Positions 25,688-38,008 of a DNA stretch of 64,000 bases are shown here, in pieces. The translations under genes were made by a program, and so were the position numbers. Below the pieces are notes generated by a model. That model saw nothing but the letters and a program-made list of their open reading frames with translations. It had not been told where the DNA came from and did no database searches. The stretch covers positions 48,228 to 112,227 of the forward strand of contig JAANYP010007979.1 in assembly GCA_020465985.1 (NCBI GenBank), in the 5' to 3' direction. The DNA is from Centrapalus pauciflorus. Its lineage: Eukaryota; Streptophyta; Magnoliopsida; Asterales; Asteraceae. Every line of letters begins with the position of its first letter. The first letter of the stretch is position 1.

Positions 25688-28173
25688 TGTAACATCCGTT
25701 ATTTTATGTACCCTTTTATATTATTTAAATTCCTGATTTAGTATTGAAATAATTAATATTTTTGAGGTGGATAATTTTAACAAGGGTTATGAAGTAGCTA
25801 TATAATATAATAATTGTGCTTTAGGGACTTGTACCTTGAGGATTAGTAAAAGCAGTATTTAGTGAGTATTGAGAATGTGTGCATACTTTTAGATTGGGTG
25901 CAATAAAAATAAGTTTCATAGTCTAGGGAGTGTAAGTGTTAAATGGCATATGTTAAGGGGTCTAAGTGGAAAGTGACATAAAAACAAAAATCTGATTTTC
26001 AAGAAAAATTTTGATTGGTCTAGAAGGATTTTTGACCAATCAGCTTATATATATTGTATTTCCCTTCTGCTTTGCTTCTTCACCACGATTTTTGGAGCCC
26101 CTTGCTGAACCAAAGTACAAACTCAACAATAATCTGAAGTTTAAAGGTAGAAAAAGAGCATTAGTGGTAAGACCTTCAACTCCATCTTTTATTTGATACC
26201 TCATCTTCTTTTTCATGGTTTTATTCATCAATGGGGGGAATTAGGTATTTGACAACCAAAAAAAAAAAAGAATAAAGCTTGATCATTGAATATGAATCAC
26301 TCAAGCTTGTGAGTGTTATTTACAACTCTTGTATGTGTATTGAAGGATTCCATTGCAAGAATGATAAGAAACTTGAATAACTCAAGTGGATTAATGGTGA
26401 TTTCAACCTAGACTCGTAGAAATCAAACGATGGTTAAATGATGCTAAAATGTTGTTATAATAACTCCTTGTATCTTAAAAAATCAATATTTATCGTTATT
26501 TATTGAGCTTGGATCATCAAACATGGTAGAATATGAAATTTGGGGAGTTGGGGAAATTTGATGCCGAAAAAGGAGGAAACCAGGCTCTGTCTGAGAGCGA
26601 CTCGACGAGTCGATTAGGCGACTCGATGAGTCAAATATTTCTGTCCAAAAAATTCAAATTTTGATTCAAGGGTTCTTGCTTTGGTTGTAGCCCACCAAAA
26701 TTCTTCTAAATTAAAGGTTTAAAGTATTGTAAAGTCAAATTGGGATTAGGAATCGTGTAAGGCTTCAAAATGATGCATGAGCTTTCTTGAAGGAACCGAA
26801 ATGGGGTATATTTGCAACTCAAGTGTGGAGATGTGTTGCTAGGGCCTAATGTCATCAAACACTAACTAAAACATGATAAATGATTATTTTAACCTATAGA
26901 CCAAGTTGAGATGGATTCTAATTTATATCAAGGAACTTAGGTGCTTACTTAGAAGTCCATAAAAAGTATGTAAAAGTTAGCTTAGGAGGATATTCTTACA
27001 TTTACTCATCATTAACATGCTTGGTGATCGTATGTATGTTTAGGTATCTTATAGCTAACTTCGGCGATCTTGGAGCTTGTGGCGAGGCTTATACTAACTC
27101 TATGACCATATATTGTGTTGGCTTGTTATTGACGGGATCTTTTATGCATTGATAGTGAGTACTAGTATTAATTTTGTACTTCATACATGATGATAATTGC
27201 TTATCTCTTATGTCATTTGTTTCATGTTTATGCTTCATGTTATTTAATCTATGATCGTTGTGCTTATTCATTTACCTTGATTGATTCATATGGTTATTAC
27301 TAACATGTACATGTGCTTATAATTGATTATGATATAGTACATTACTGTGTGTGATGTACATTATAGCCATACTACCGATGATCTCGGAGTATGATGCCGT
27401 ACTTCATTGCTGGCGGGAGTACGATGCCGGGTACTGCGGGCTCGGATGATTTTTTGTGCTACACACTCCCTGGAAGTACACATAGTGTGTAGTGTTTTCG
27501 TGACACTATCAAGAGTCTCTCTATTGATATGTCTCATCTCCTTTAATATCTTTTATATAATGGTGTTTAATATGATTGTTCATACCTTTGCAGGTTCATT
27601 TATGAATTAGCTATTGATTGTGGTACACTATTGATCTAGTCACTCACTAAGCATTATTGCTTAACCATTTCGTTGATTTATTTTTCAGGAGTAGAAGGAA
27701 AAGGGAAAGCGAAGGTAGAATCAAGCAAAGTTTGAAGTAGAAAGCAGTGATCAAGATAGTCTCTTTTGGTAAATTTAATTATGCCTTATTTTGGGGAGGG
27801 AGTAGATCACCCTTGTGTTATAATTCATCATGACTTTATTTATTTAAGCTTGATGAAGGTTGATGTGCTTAATCCCACTATTTGCAATGTACTTGGGTCA
27901 TCAAAGTCTGATATGGTGACGTTAGAACTTGTGTATTTTAGGCAATGGTCTCATTTATGTATTTTTAGTTAGATCCATGGACGTATAAGCGCATAAAACT
28001 CTGATTTGTTTTGGGAAATTGTATTTTGGAATTTCATGAATTGGAAATTTATTTTGTAGTTATTTTTGAATCCGGAAATACATGTTGGATTATTGATATT
28101 ACGAATAGGTCATGCCGAATTTTCATTAGAAATATTGATTATTATTATTATTAATTAGAGTTATGGTGTTACA
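25688..28173 (+). repeat. T1 5' LTR (2486 bp)
   Basis: TGTAACATCC...GGTGTTACA. Contains GACTCGACGAGTC-type palindromes at about 26598-26633. AT-rich overall with no gene. Confidence 0.95.
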
Positions 28174-28177
28174 ACTT

Positions 28178-28190
28178 TGGTATCAGAGCC
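28178..28190 (+). promoter_or_regulatory. T1 primer binding site
   Basis: TGGTATCAGAGCC four bases after the 5' LTR end, complementary to initiator Met tRNA. Confidence 0.9.
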
Positions 28191-28369
28191 CATGGTTTAA
28201 GTGAGTTGAGTATCTTTGAGGTACTTAGCCTTAAACTAGGTAATTATATTGACCTAAATGCCTAAGCTATGATTAATAGTAATAAGTAAGGAATGATCTT
28301 TCCTAGGATGGGTAGAAATAGGAAATGTCTAAACTCCTAACCCATTTCTCTTAATATCTATTTTGCTAG

Positions 28370-29605
28370 ATGGAGAACGACCCTAATTGGGAAAACGACC
28401 AAGACATTGGTCGAGGACCAGAAAATGATGACCATGAGGATTCCTCTGACAATGAAGAGTTTAATGCTAGAGAACTACGTTTACTTGGGAGAATGACAGA
28501 GATGTTAGAGCAGCATACTCGTCGTCAAGAAGCTATGATGGCTAGTCACGTGGAGATCATTCTAGCCACACTTAGTAATAACATGCAAAAGGAAGGGGGT
28601 AACGATCAAGAGAAATGCAAGAAAAGGTCTAAGCATGAATCCTCCTCCAAGTCAAGTAAGAATGGTTGTTTGTATAAGGATTTCATGGGATGCAGACCAC
28701 CTGAGTTTCAAGGAAGTATTGACCCCGAGAAAGCTCACGGTTGGATAAAGAATATTGAAATATTGTTTTGGGTGACTAAGGTGAGTGATGAGAACAAGGT
28801 CAAGTATGGATCAAGCCTATTGAAGGGCGCAGCGTTAGTATGGTGGGATGATATTACAAACACCATTGGATCTGATCTTGTTAAGACCATGACGTGGGAA
28901 CAATTTAAAACCCGCTTACAGAAGCTGAAGAGGGAATTTCTCAATCTACACTAAGGATCTCGCAGTGTGGATGAGTATGTTCGGCAGTATAATGCGAAGT
29001 CTCAGTTTGCAAGAGAATTGATTGCTGATGAAAAACAAAAGGCGTATTACTTTATCGAGGCGAGAGTTTGTGAAGAATCACGATGTGCCTTCATTTGATA
29101 AGGCGGTGTAATTTTCATTGCTTAAAGAGTATGAAGTGTCACGTGTTGACCCCGAATTGCCTCCCCCTAAGAAAGCAAAGAATGAAACTTCTCAGAATTT
29201 TAGTAGTTCATCTCAGAATTCGCTCAAGTTTCGTATTCCTGCCCAATCTTAATCCATGCCACAAAATCAGTCTCAGTCAACATCTCAAGTCAGATCTTCA
29301 TTTTCTGAATCGCGAAGGCCATGTTCTACTTGTGGCAAAATGCATTCAGGACCTTGTAATTTGGCGGGTCCTACCTGTTACTATTGCGGGAAGTTAGACA
29401 TCTTCGCCCAAGCTGCCCAAAGAGGAATGATCCATGTTTTCGGTGCGGTCTCACGGGCCACTTATCAAAGCTCTGTAAGAATCCAAAGCCTGATGAAAGC
29501 AAGGTGTCACTGTCGAAGCCTAATGCCGAGGGCGTCTCATCCCAATCAAAGAGAGATGACCCACCGCGAGCAAAGTCTCGAGCTTTCCAATTGACTGCGG
29601 ACTAA
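28370..29605 (+). pseudogene. gag: T1 gag, broken
   Basis: Starts MENDPNWENDQD at 28370. The retrotransposon gag domain is read from FMGCRPPEFQGS through WIKNIEILF and LVWWDDI up to TWEQFKTRL; a nonsense codon follows at 28952 (FLNLH-stop), after which SVDEYVRQYNAKSQFA continues in frame. Further frameshifts separate the cysteine-rich part (CSTCGKMHSGPC), a damaged middle knuckle (CYYCGK, later residues lost) and an intact CFRCGLTGHLSKLC at about 29436-29477. It ends FQLTAD at 29605. The usual protein would be a single frame of roughly 400 residues. Confidence 0.85.
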
Positions 29606-29930
29606 GCGAAGGATGTGCCGGATGTAGTGATGGGTACTTTCTTACTTAATTCTTTTCCTGCTAAAATTTCTTTTCTATCCCGGTGCTAGTTTGTCATTTA
29701 TCTCTGAGTCTTTTGCTAGCAAGATTGCTACCATGCCTTCTATGCTATCTGTTCCTTTTGATGTTGAAATAGTCTATGGGAATTCCATAAATGTTACTAC
29801 TGTTTATCATGATTGTTTACTTAAGTTGGGCCATCATGAGTTTTCTGTTGATTTACTTCCCATGGAAATGAGAGAGTTCGATGTGATTCTCGGGATGGAT
29901 TGGTTAGCTTCTCATGGAGCAACTATTTAG
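29606..29930 (+). pseudogene. pol: T1 protease, active site lost
   Basis: Readable as GASLSFISESFASKIATMP and on to VDLLPMEMREFDVILGMDWLASHGATI. The family has DSGA at the catalytic site; here the frame reads YPGA (about 29680), so the catalytic Asp is changed. The frame stops at 29930. Confidence 0.8.
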
Positions 29931-30055
29931 TGTTCGTATATGGTGAAAGGAGTGAAAAGGTGTTTGTATATGGTGAAAGGAGTCATGGAGGTGTGAATGT
30001 GATATTAGTGGCAAGGGCCCGACGATGCCTTTGAAAGGGATGCCCTAGTTATTTA

Positions 30056-31430
30056 ATGCTCGTAGTGGACGCAAAGAATGAGCAGCCCCAATTATCTGAA
30101 GTGCCGGTAGTCCGGGAGTACCCCGATGTATTTCCAGACAGATTGCCAGGTCTTCCCCCAGATCGGCAAGTTGAATTCAGAATTTATTTGGTTCTTGGAG
30201 CGGCTCCCATAGCCCGTGCTCCCTATCGACTAGCTCCATCAGAGATGAAGGACATGTGGACTCACCTGCAAGAATTACTTGACAAAGGTTTTATTAGGTC
30301 GAGCTCTTCACCGTGGGGAGCGCCGGTTCTATTTGTCAAAAAGAAAGATGGCTCTTTACGGATATGTATCGATTACCGAGAGCTCAAATCCGAAACAAGT
30401 ATCCTCTGCCGCGCATAGATGATCTTTTCAATCAATTGCAAGGCGCTTCCTATTTTTCCAAGATAGATTAGAGATCAGGCTACCATCAATTGAAAGTAAG
30501 AGAAGAAGATGTGCCGAAAACAGCATTTCGGACCCGGTACAGACATTACGAATTTCTTGTAATGTCGTTCGGACTCACTAACGCACCAACCGCGTTTATG
30601 GATCTGATGAATTGGGTGTGCCGACCCATGTTAGATAAGTCGGTCATCGTGTTTATAGATGATATCTTGATCTATTCAAAGTCAGAAGCCGAGCATGCTA
30701 CTCATTTGCGCGAGATGCTAGAGACTCTTCGACGAGAACGGTTGTATGCCAAGTTCTCCAAATGTGACTTTTGGTTGCAGAAAGTACAATTTCTGCGGCA
30801 TGTCATTTCTGAAAATGGAGTATCTGTTGATCCGGCTAAAGTTGAGGCAATTCGAAATTGGGAGCAACCAAAGGATGCATCAGAAGTAAGGAGATCGCCG
30901 TTTTATTCGCGACTTCTCTAAGATTGCGGTGCCTCTGACTTCTCTCAATAAAAAGAAATCCTCTTACATATGGGCCGATGAGCAAGAGAAAGCCTTTCAA
31001 ACTTTGAAGACTTGTTTGGTGAATGCCCAGATCCTTGCTTTGCCTGAACGCAACGAAGACTTGGTGGTTTATAGTGATGCTTCAGGTTCAGGCCTTGGTT
31101 GTGTGCTTATGCGGTAGGGAAAAGTTATCGCGTATGCTTTGCGACAACTGAAAGATTATGAGAGGAAGTATCATGTTCACGATTTGGAGTTGGCGGCAGT
31201 TGTGTTTGCCTTGAAGTTGTGGCGGCATTATTTGTAAGGCACTCATTGTCAAATCTATACCGACCACAAAAGTTTAAAGTATATCTTTGACCAACTGAAT
31301 CTTAACATGAGACAGCAGCGAGCAATGGAGTTGATTAAAGATTTTGACTGTGAAATTCTTTACCACCCCGGTAAAGCCAATGTAGTGGCTGATGCCCTTA
31401 GTAAAAAGATGTACAGAGATCGAAAATAAG
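30056..31430 (+). pseudogene. pol: T1 reverse transcriptase and RNase H, broken
   Basis: Gypsy-type reverse transcriptase: EYPDVFPDRLPGLPPDRQVE, APYRLAPSEM, WGAPVLFVKKKDGS and the catalytic block VFIDDILIYSKS (about 30649-30684). A frameshift near 30390 gives a stop at 30416, a TAG replaces a Leu/Gly-region codon before RSGYHQL, and another shift follows near 30885. RNase H reads VVYSDASGSGLGCVLM, a stop, then GKVIAYALRQLKDYE and DHKSLKYIFDQ to ADALSKK. At least five lesions in all. Confidence 0.85.
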
Positions 31431-32311
31431 CTCTTCACTATGTGCTTAATTATGTGTCGGTCAACCCATCGATCGTTGATGACATACGCAGATGGCAAGG
31501 TGAAGCACTCCAAGCTGGAAATCTCAAAGCTGAACGTCTTGTAGGGCAAGTTTCTTTATTAGCCGATAACTCTCTTGTGTTGAAGACTTATAAGGAGTGA
31601 ATTTGGATTCCGAAGTTAGGCGGACTTCGTGAGATTTTGTTGCAAGAAGCGCACAATTCCAGATACTCATATCATCCCGGCAGTACCAAAATGTACCGAG
31701 ACATGAAAATAGAGTATTGCTGGCCAGGATTGAAGCGTTATGTGGGAAGTTATGTGGAGAAATGTCTGTTTTGTCTGCAAGTCAAAGCTGAGCACTAGAA
31801 ACCTTATGGTAATATGCAGCCACTTCCGATCCTGGAATGGAAATGGTATCATATCACTATGGATTTTGTTACTAAGTTGCCGAAGACCTTGCGCCAGCAT
31901 GACAGTATCTGGGTAATTGTTGATCACCTCACAAAGATAGCTCACTTCATTCCTATTCGAGAGACTTATTCTCTGGAATGGTTAGCTCAAATCTACATCA
32001 ACGAGATCATTTCACGCCACATAATTCCCAAATTGATTGTATCGGATCGTGATTCTCGTTTTACTTCTCGTTTCTGGGATAGTTTTCAGCAAGCTTTGGG
32101 AACTCGAATTAAAATGAGTACGGCTTATCACCCACAAACCAATGGCCAAAGTGAGCGCACCATTCAGACACTTGAAGATCTATTGCGAGCATGTATTATC
32201 GATTTTGGAGGTTGTTGGGATACTCATCTACCCTTGGTTGAGTTTACTTACAATAACAGTTATCACTCCTCAATTGGGATGCCTCCTTTTGAAGCCTTGT
32301 ATGGTTAGAAG
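31431..32311 (+). pseudogene. pol: T1 integrase, C-terminus and chromodomain deleted
   Basis: The zinc-finger region is recognisable from SRYSYHPGSTKMYRDM to CLFCLQVKAEH, where a stop follows (about 31797). The core is open at 31814-32308 with the triad MDFVTKLP, VSDRDSRFTSRF and NGQSERTIQTLEDLL. It ends PPFEALYG followed by TAG. Tekay-type integrases continue for about 200 residues with a GPY/F module and a chromodomain; here only about 180 bases remain before the LTR. Confidence 0.88.
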
Positions 32312-32371
32312 TGTTTGACTCCGACTTATTGGCAAGAATCTGGTGAGGAGCCATTGTCCGGGCCCCCTGGG

Positions 32372-32403
32372 TCACACCTCCATGACTCCTTTCACCATAT
32401 ACA
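32372..32403 (-). repeat. Inverted 32-bp copy of the T1 protease-RT linker
   Basis: Exact reverse complement of 29965-29996, located where the integrase C-terminus is deleted. It looks like filler copied in during repair or reverse transcription. Confidence 0.85.
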
Positions 32404-32482
32404 TGGGAAACAAAGGCAGAAATGATGGCTAAATATCCGGAGTTGTTTACCTCGAAGTGATTCCGTAGGCGGAATCTTTTCA

Positions 32483-32494
32483 ACAGGGGAGGAA
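32483..32494 (+). promoter_or_regulatory. T1 polypurine tract
   Basis: AGGGGAGGAA directly before the 3' LTR start TGTAACATCC at 32496. Confidence 0.8.
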
Positions 32495-32495
32495 T

Positions 32496-34981
32496 TGTAA
32501 CATCCGTTATTTTAGGTACCCTTTATTATTATTTAAATTCCTGATTTAGTATTGAAATAAATAATATTTTTGAGGTGGATAATTTTAACAAGGGTTATGA
32601 AGTAGCTATATAATTTAATAATTGTGCTTTAGGGATTTGTACCTTGAGGATTAGTAAAAGTAGTACTTAGTGAGTATTGAGAATGTGTGCATACTTTTAG
32701 ATTGGGTGCAATAAATATAAGTTTCATGGTCTAGGGAGTGTAAGTGTTAAATGGCATATGTTAAGGGGGGCTAAGTGGAAAGTGACATAAAAACAAAAAT
32801 CTGAGTTTTCAAGAAAAATCCTGATTGGTCTAAAAGGATTTTTGACCAATCAGCTTATATATATTGTCTTTCCCTTCTGCTTTGCTTCTTCACCCATAAT
32901 TTTTGGAGCCCCTTGCTGAACCAAAGTACAAACTCAACAATAATCTAAAGTTTAAAGGAGGAAAAAGAGCATTAGTGGTAAGACCTTCAACTCCATCTTT
33001 TATTTGATACCTCATCTTCTTTTTCATGGTTTTATTCATCAATGGGGGGAATTAGGTATTTGACAACCAAAGAAAAGAATAAAGCTTGATCATTGAATAT
33101 GAATCAATCAAGCTTGTGAGTGTTATTTACAACTCTTGTATGTGTATTGAAGGATTCCATTGCAAGAATGATAAGAAACTTGAATAACTCAAGTGGGTTA
33201 ATGGTGATTTCAACCTAGGCTTGTAGAAATCAAATGATGGTTAAATGATGCTAAAATGTTGTTATAATAACTCCTTGTATCTTAAAAATTCAATATTTAT
33301 CGTTATTTGTTGAGCTTGGATCATCAAACATGGTAGAATATGAAATTTAGGGAGTTGGGGAAATTTGATGCTGAAAAAGGAGGAAACCAGGCTCTGTCTG
33401 AGAGTGACTCGTACTCGACAAGTCGATTAGGCGACTCGACGAGTCAAATAGTTCTGTCCAAAAAATTCAAAATTTGATTTAAGGGTTCTTGCTTTGGTTG
33501 TAGGCCACCAAAACTCTTCTAAATTAAAGGTTTAAAGTATTGTAAAGTCAAATTGGGATTAGGAATCTTGTAAGGCTTCAAAATGATGTATGAGCTTTTT
33601 TGGAGGAACCGAAATGGGGTATATTTGCAACTCAAGTGTGGAGATGTGTTGCTAGGGCCTAAAATCATCAAACACTAACTAAAACATGATAAATGATTAT
33701 TTTAACCTATAGACCAAGTTGAGATGGATTCTAATTCATATCAAGGAACTTAGGTGCTTACTTAGAAGTCCATAAAAAGTATGTAAAAGTTAGTTTAGGA
33801 GGATGTTCTTACATTTACTCATCATTAACATGCTTGGTGATCGTATGTATGTTTAGGTATCATATATCTAACTTCGGCGATCTTGGAGCTTGTGGCTAGG
33901 CTTATACTAACTCTATGACCATATATTGTGTTGGCTTGTTATTGACGGGATCTTTTATGCATTGATAGTGAGTACTAGTATTAATTTTGTACTTCATACA
34001 TGATGATAATTGCTTATCTCCCTTAATTATGTCACTTGTTTCATGTTTATGCTTCATGTTATTTAATCTATGATCGTTATGCTTATTCATTTACCTTGAT
34101 TGATTCATATGGTTATTACTAACATGTACATGTGCTTATAATTGATTATAATATAGTACATCACTGTGTGTGATGTACATTATAGCCATACTACCGATGA
34201 TCTCGGAGTATGATGTCGTACTTCATTGTTGGCAAGAGTACGATGTCGGGTACTGCGGGTCCCGATGATTTTTGGTGTTACACACTCCCTGGAAATACAT
34301 TGTGTAGTGTTGGCGTGACACTATCAAGAGTCTCCATCTTGATATGTCTCATCTCCTTTAATATCTTTTATATAATGGTGTTTAATATGATTGTTCATAC
34401 CTTCGCAGGTTCATTTATGAATTAGCTATTGATTGTGGTACACTATTGATCTAGTCACTCACTAAGCATTGTTGCTTAACCATTTCGTTGATTTACACTT
34501 TTCAAGAGTAGAAGGAAAAGGGAAATAGAAGTTAGAATCAAGCAAAGTTTGAAGTAGGAGGCAGTGATCAAGATAGTCTCTTTTGGTACATTTAATTATG
34601 CCTTATTTTGGGGAAGGAGTAGATCACCCTTGTGTTATATTTCATCATGACTTTATTTATTTAAGCTTGATGAAGGTTGATGTGCTTAATCCCACTATTT
34701 GCAATGTACTTGGGTCATCAAAGTCTGATATGGTGACGTTAGAACTTGTGTATTTTGGGCGATGGTCTCATTTATGTATTGTTAGTTAGATCCATGGGCG
34801 TATAAGCGCATAAAACTCTGATTTGTTTTGGGAAATTGTATTTTGGAATTTGAGGAAATGTATTTTGTAGTTATTTTTGAATCTGGAAATACAGGTTGGA
34901 TTATTGATATTACAAATAGGTCATGCCAAACTTTCGTTAGAAATATTGATTATTATTATTATATAGAGTTATGGTGTTACA
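32496..34981 (+). repeat. T1 3' LTR (2486 bp)
   Basis: Same ends and length as the 5' LTR, with scattered substitutions and small balancing indels. GTGGG, the target duplication, follows at 34982-34986. Confidence 0.95.
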
Positions 34982-35624
34982 GTGGGAATCAGGCTGTAAC
35001 GCCACGAGATCCATGTAAGAAAAGCATGTTTTTTGCTTTAATGAAATTCGGAAAGGGAGTAGTATTGGTGATGACATCAACAATGCTAGAATAAGACGGA
35101 GGAAGTTTTGAAGTATCTGCATCACTAATTCAACTTCACTAATTTGACAATTAACATCAGATAAGGCATCAACTAGGTTTTTTAGAGTATGGCAGAAATC
35201 AGTTATGGAAGTGGATCCTTTAGCGGTTTTGCGAAATTTCTTGTAGTTGTAACATACGAGACATTTTATTGTTAAGAAAGAATTCATCAATTTTGTCTCA
35301 TATATCTTTTTCAATATATTCATCACTTGAAACAATTTGCAACAAGTTAGGATCACAAGTAGAATAAAACCAGGATTTACCACGAGAGTCAATAGATTGT
35401 CAGTCTTCATCAAAATCATTGACTGGCTTATGAGTGACTGTGATGTGTCCGAGGACTTTGGAACCCTTACAGATATCTAAGAAAATACGATGCCACAGTT
35501 TATAATGAGAACCATCAACAAAAAGTTTAAAACTAAATTAGTTGTAAACATTTGTGAGGGCATAAACAAGTTGTGCAGCTGTGGGTGGTGCAGGTGGTGG
35601 AGGTAAAGAAGAAGGGTCAGTCAT
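34982..35624 (-). pseudogene. gag: Ale copia gag N-terminus
   Basis: Minus strand. ATG at 35624 opens MTDPSSLPPPPAPP, followed by a stop near 35540 and YKLWHRIFLDICKGSKVLGH, a typical copia gag N-terminal block. Further on are LNNKMSRMLQLQ, SITDFCHTLKNLVDALSDVN and VMQIL, with frameshifts between. It runs into the GTGGG copy at 34986; the C-terminus continues at 25687 across T1. Confidence 0.82.
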
Positions 35625-36482
35625 GATCACAGAAAGGACAAAGAAATAATAATTGCAAGCAATAAGTAAAAAAAAATTAGACGTATGCTCAACCATAGGT
35701 AGATATAATTTAATATTAACGATATCGTAACCGTAGGGCAGAAAGCGTGGAACAGCAGCAGCGCTTATGGTACTCAGACAGTATAATAATAGTGGTACAC
35801 AAACAACAATGTTATAATAACCAAGGTGGGTTTATTATAACAGTACTTGATTATTATAATAGTAAGTCTTGATTGTTGCACAAACAGTAGCAGCGTATTC
35901 AAATAGGCAAACAGTAACCGCTGCAGAACCAAATAGTAGCCAATCGCAGAACCAAATAGTAGCAGCGTATTCAAATAGGTAAATCTATAATACTATCCAA
36001 ACAGTAGCCAATCGCAGAACCGAATCACAGAACCAAATGGCAGAGACAAACCACAACAGTCACCGGCTTCAGGAACAAAGGGCGGCGATTTAGGGTTGTG
36101 GCTGAGAGCAGCGCCAGGTCGCCAAAAAGTGGACAGCGGCAGTGGCTGAAGGCAGTCAGAACAGCACCAAATATTAACCGGCAGCGCACAAAGAACATCT
36201 GTGGGCAGCGGCGATTTGGCAGCAACGCAGGTCTGTTGGCAGTGATGGCAATTAGGGTTCGACAATTAAGTTTCGGCGCATGTTGAGTTGGTCGGTTGGT
36301 AGCGGCGATTTGTTTGCGCAGGGAAGAAGAAAGGCAGAGGAGAGGATGGCAGTGGAAGGGGAAGCCGGCAATCCCACAAAGATGGTGGGCGGCGGCGGCG
36401 TATGGGTTGCCGCCGGTGATGCACCGGCGAGTGAGGTGGGGAACCGTAGGTCACAAGAGAGGGTGGGAAGAAACCCTAATTA
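35625..36482 (-). other. Ale copia leader, GC-rich near the primer site
   Basis: About 860 bases between primer site and gag, no gene supported. 35876-36045 holds irregular repeats of CAGAACCAAATAGTAGC-like units; 36050-36480 is GC-rich (GGCGGCGG runs) and gives spurious open frames on both strands. This is long for an Ale leader. Confidence 0.5.
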
Positions 36483-36494
36483 GGCCTGATACCA
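36483..36494 (-). promoter_or_regulatory. Ale copia primer binding site
   Basis: On the minus strand TGGTATCAGGCC abuts the LTR end TAACA, an initiator Met tRNA type primer site. Confidence 0.85.
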
Positions 36495-36599
36495 TGTTAT
36501 TTTGTAATCCTTGTAGGGAATGCATTGTAATAACTCTCAATATAAAGAAACAATACGTAGACAAAGGAACACTACGCTATATAAATATTTAATCTAACA
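36495..36599 (-). repeat. Ale copia 5' LTR (105 bp)
   Basis: On the minus strand TGTTAGATTAAAT...AAAATAACA. Length near 100 bp is typical of Ale-type elements. Beyond it (36600 on) sequence no longer belongs to the element; AGAAA at 36600-36604 would be the target copy. Confidence 0.78.
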
Positions 36600-36604
36600 A
36601 GAAA

Positions 36605-36958
36605 GGGCGAAGATGGTTTGACCGATTCTCATGCAAGGTCCACTCCCATTTCTTAAGTCACGTGCAAGAGAAAATCAAGCAGAAAGTCCATACCATTATT
36701 TCCATTATTTAGTTTTTATTTCTTTTCAATTAATTCAAGTCTTGTTCCTCAAGTTTAGATAGGATTGAGTATTATTTAAGTATTTGAGTTGCCAATAAAA
36801 TTGACTGAAAAAATTGCTCCGAGTATATATTCTTTGACGTTTCGTTCGTAGATTTTTTTCTGTGGGATTTGAATTTTGTCAAAGGATTTGCATTATGCAA
36901 CATTTGTATTTATCAGGATTTTGTCAAAGAATCTGCATTATCTTTTAGGAAAAAGTTG
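36605..36958. other. Spacer, no gene seen
   Basis: AT-rich unique-looking sequence right of the nested block, with no open frame, repeat or motif that I can name. Possibly the original chromosome sequence. Confidence 0.4.
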
Positions 36959-36961
36959 TTA

Positions 36962-37107
36962 GGGAGGCTAAGTTTTTAAATAACAAAGAAGGAATGGATT
37001 TAAAAAATCCTGGGATTTTAAATCCTTACTGAAATCTGCAAACCAAACACAGGATTTCAAATGCAAATTCCAGTGAATCCCACTAAAACCGCGAACCAAA
37101 CGCCCCC
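36962..37107. mobile_element. PIF/Harbinger (Tourist-like) MITE, 146 bp
   Basis: Flanked by TTA on both sides (36959-36961 and 37108-37110). The right end read inward is GGGGGCGTTTGGTTCGCGG, the familiar Tourist-type terminus; the left end GGGAGGCTAAG matches it only partly. Internal GGATTT/AAATCC repeats add secondary structure. No coding capacity. Confidence 0.72.
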
Positions 37108-37179
37108 TTAGTATATTATTTATGATTAATCGGGAGACTAGCCATCTCAAACCGGTTTCGCATCTTTTTTAGTTTTATG

Positions 37180-37990
37180 AACAAAAAGATACATGAAACA
37201 TTTAGGCTTTTAGTTTTTTCGATCAAAATAAGTCGTAGTTTTTTATTTGAAAAATAAGAATAAAGCTAATATATATTAATAATAAAAATGATAAAAGTTG
37301 TTAATGTTTATAAACAAGTATTATGAGGCTCGTGCATTGCGACGGGATGTAAATTATGTATTTTTTAAATTAATACATTAGTAAAAAGAATCAATGGTAC
37401 AAACATTAATTTTTAAAAATTACAATAAACTAAAATTATAATGACTATTAATTCAAATATAATAAACTAGTTTATGAACCCACTTATTACGTGAATAAAT
37501 TTTAATAAATAATTGGTTAAGTAAAATGTACGTAAACTTAAAATTAAACTTTATAATGTTAATTTTATAAAAATAAAATAAAATAAAAGTACAGTTATTT
37601 GTTATATATGTTATTTATCTATCATTTTAAATACTAATGAAAAGTAGCATTTTTTAAATTTTCTGTTTCTAAATTTATATATATTTAATCGATATAATTT
37701 TAAATTTTAATTTTACGTAAAACAATATTTATATATATTTTATAATAAGTAAAATGTTATGAATATGATTTTATTAATATTATATTATGTTTACTTTTTA
37801 AATATTTAATATTATTTATATGATTTGTATTTATTTTTAGTATATATTAATAAGTTTATAAATAAAATATATATATTTTAATTAGTTATATTTATAAGTA
37901 CATAAATAAGATATAATTTGGATGTAGATTAACAAAAAGATATATGAAACATTTCGGTTTTTAGTTTTTTCAATCAAAATAAGTCGTCTT
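37180..37990. repeat. 640-bp dispersed repeat R1 between two 57-bp direct repeats
   Basis: R1 (37291-37930) is repeated at 48595-49238 (R2) at high identity. Both carry GTGCATTGCGACGGGATG near the left end, then AT-rich sequence ending TTTGGATGTAGATT. R1 only is bracketed by two near-identical 57-bp direct repeats (37180-37237 and 37931-37988) starting AACAAAAAGATA. No LTR hallmarks (no TG/CA ends, primer site or purine tract). Nature unknown. Confidence 0.7.
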
Positions 37991-38008
37991 TTTTTATTCT
38001 TTGGAATG

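Larger units (their letters stand above)
25688..34981 (+). mobile_element. Ty3/gypsy chromovirus-like (Tekay-type) element T1
   Basis: Both LTRs are 2486 bp (25688-28173 and 32496-34981), start TGTAACATCC and end GGTGTTACA, and are flanked by a perfect 5-bp duplication GTGGG (25683-25687 and 34982-34986). Gene order gag, protease, reverse transcriptase, RNase H, integrase on the plus strand identifies gypsy; the sequence style is that of Tekay/Del. The LTRs differ at about 4 percent of sites in the first 240 bases. All genes are broken, and the integrase C-terminus and any chromodomain are deleted. It lies in the gag of the minus-strand Ale copia. Confidence 0.95.
23495..36599 (-). mobile_element. 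Ale/Retrofit-like copia element, minus strand, twice interrupted
   Basis: From right to left: 105-bp 5' LTR (36599-36495), primer site, leader, gag N-terminus (35624-34987), gypsy T1 (34981-25688), gag C-terminus and protease, integrase, then a break at 23495-23499 where element A sits. Reverse transcriptase, RNase H and the 3' LTR lie beyond A and S1, outside the window. The very short LTR and the integrase style (HSDLW, CHACQLGKH) fit the Ale/Retrofit lineage. It is the oldest layer of the nest in 1-36600. Confidence 0.88.

Noticed and set aside
36025..36483. Open frames on both strands in a GC-rich block
   Set aside because: Low-complexity Gly/Ala/Arg or Pro/Leu peptides in the Ale copia leader; no homology recognised.
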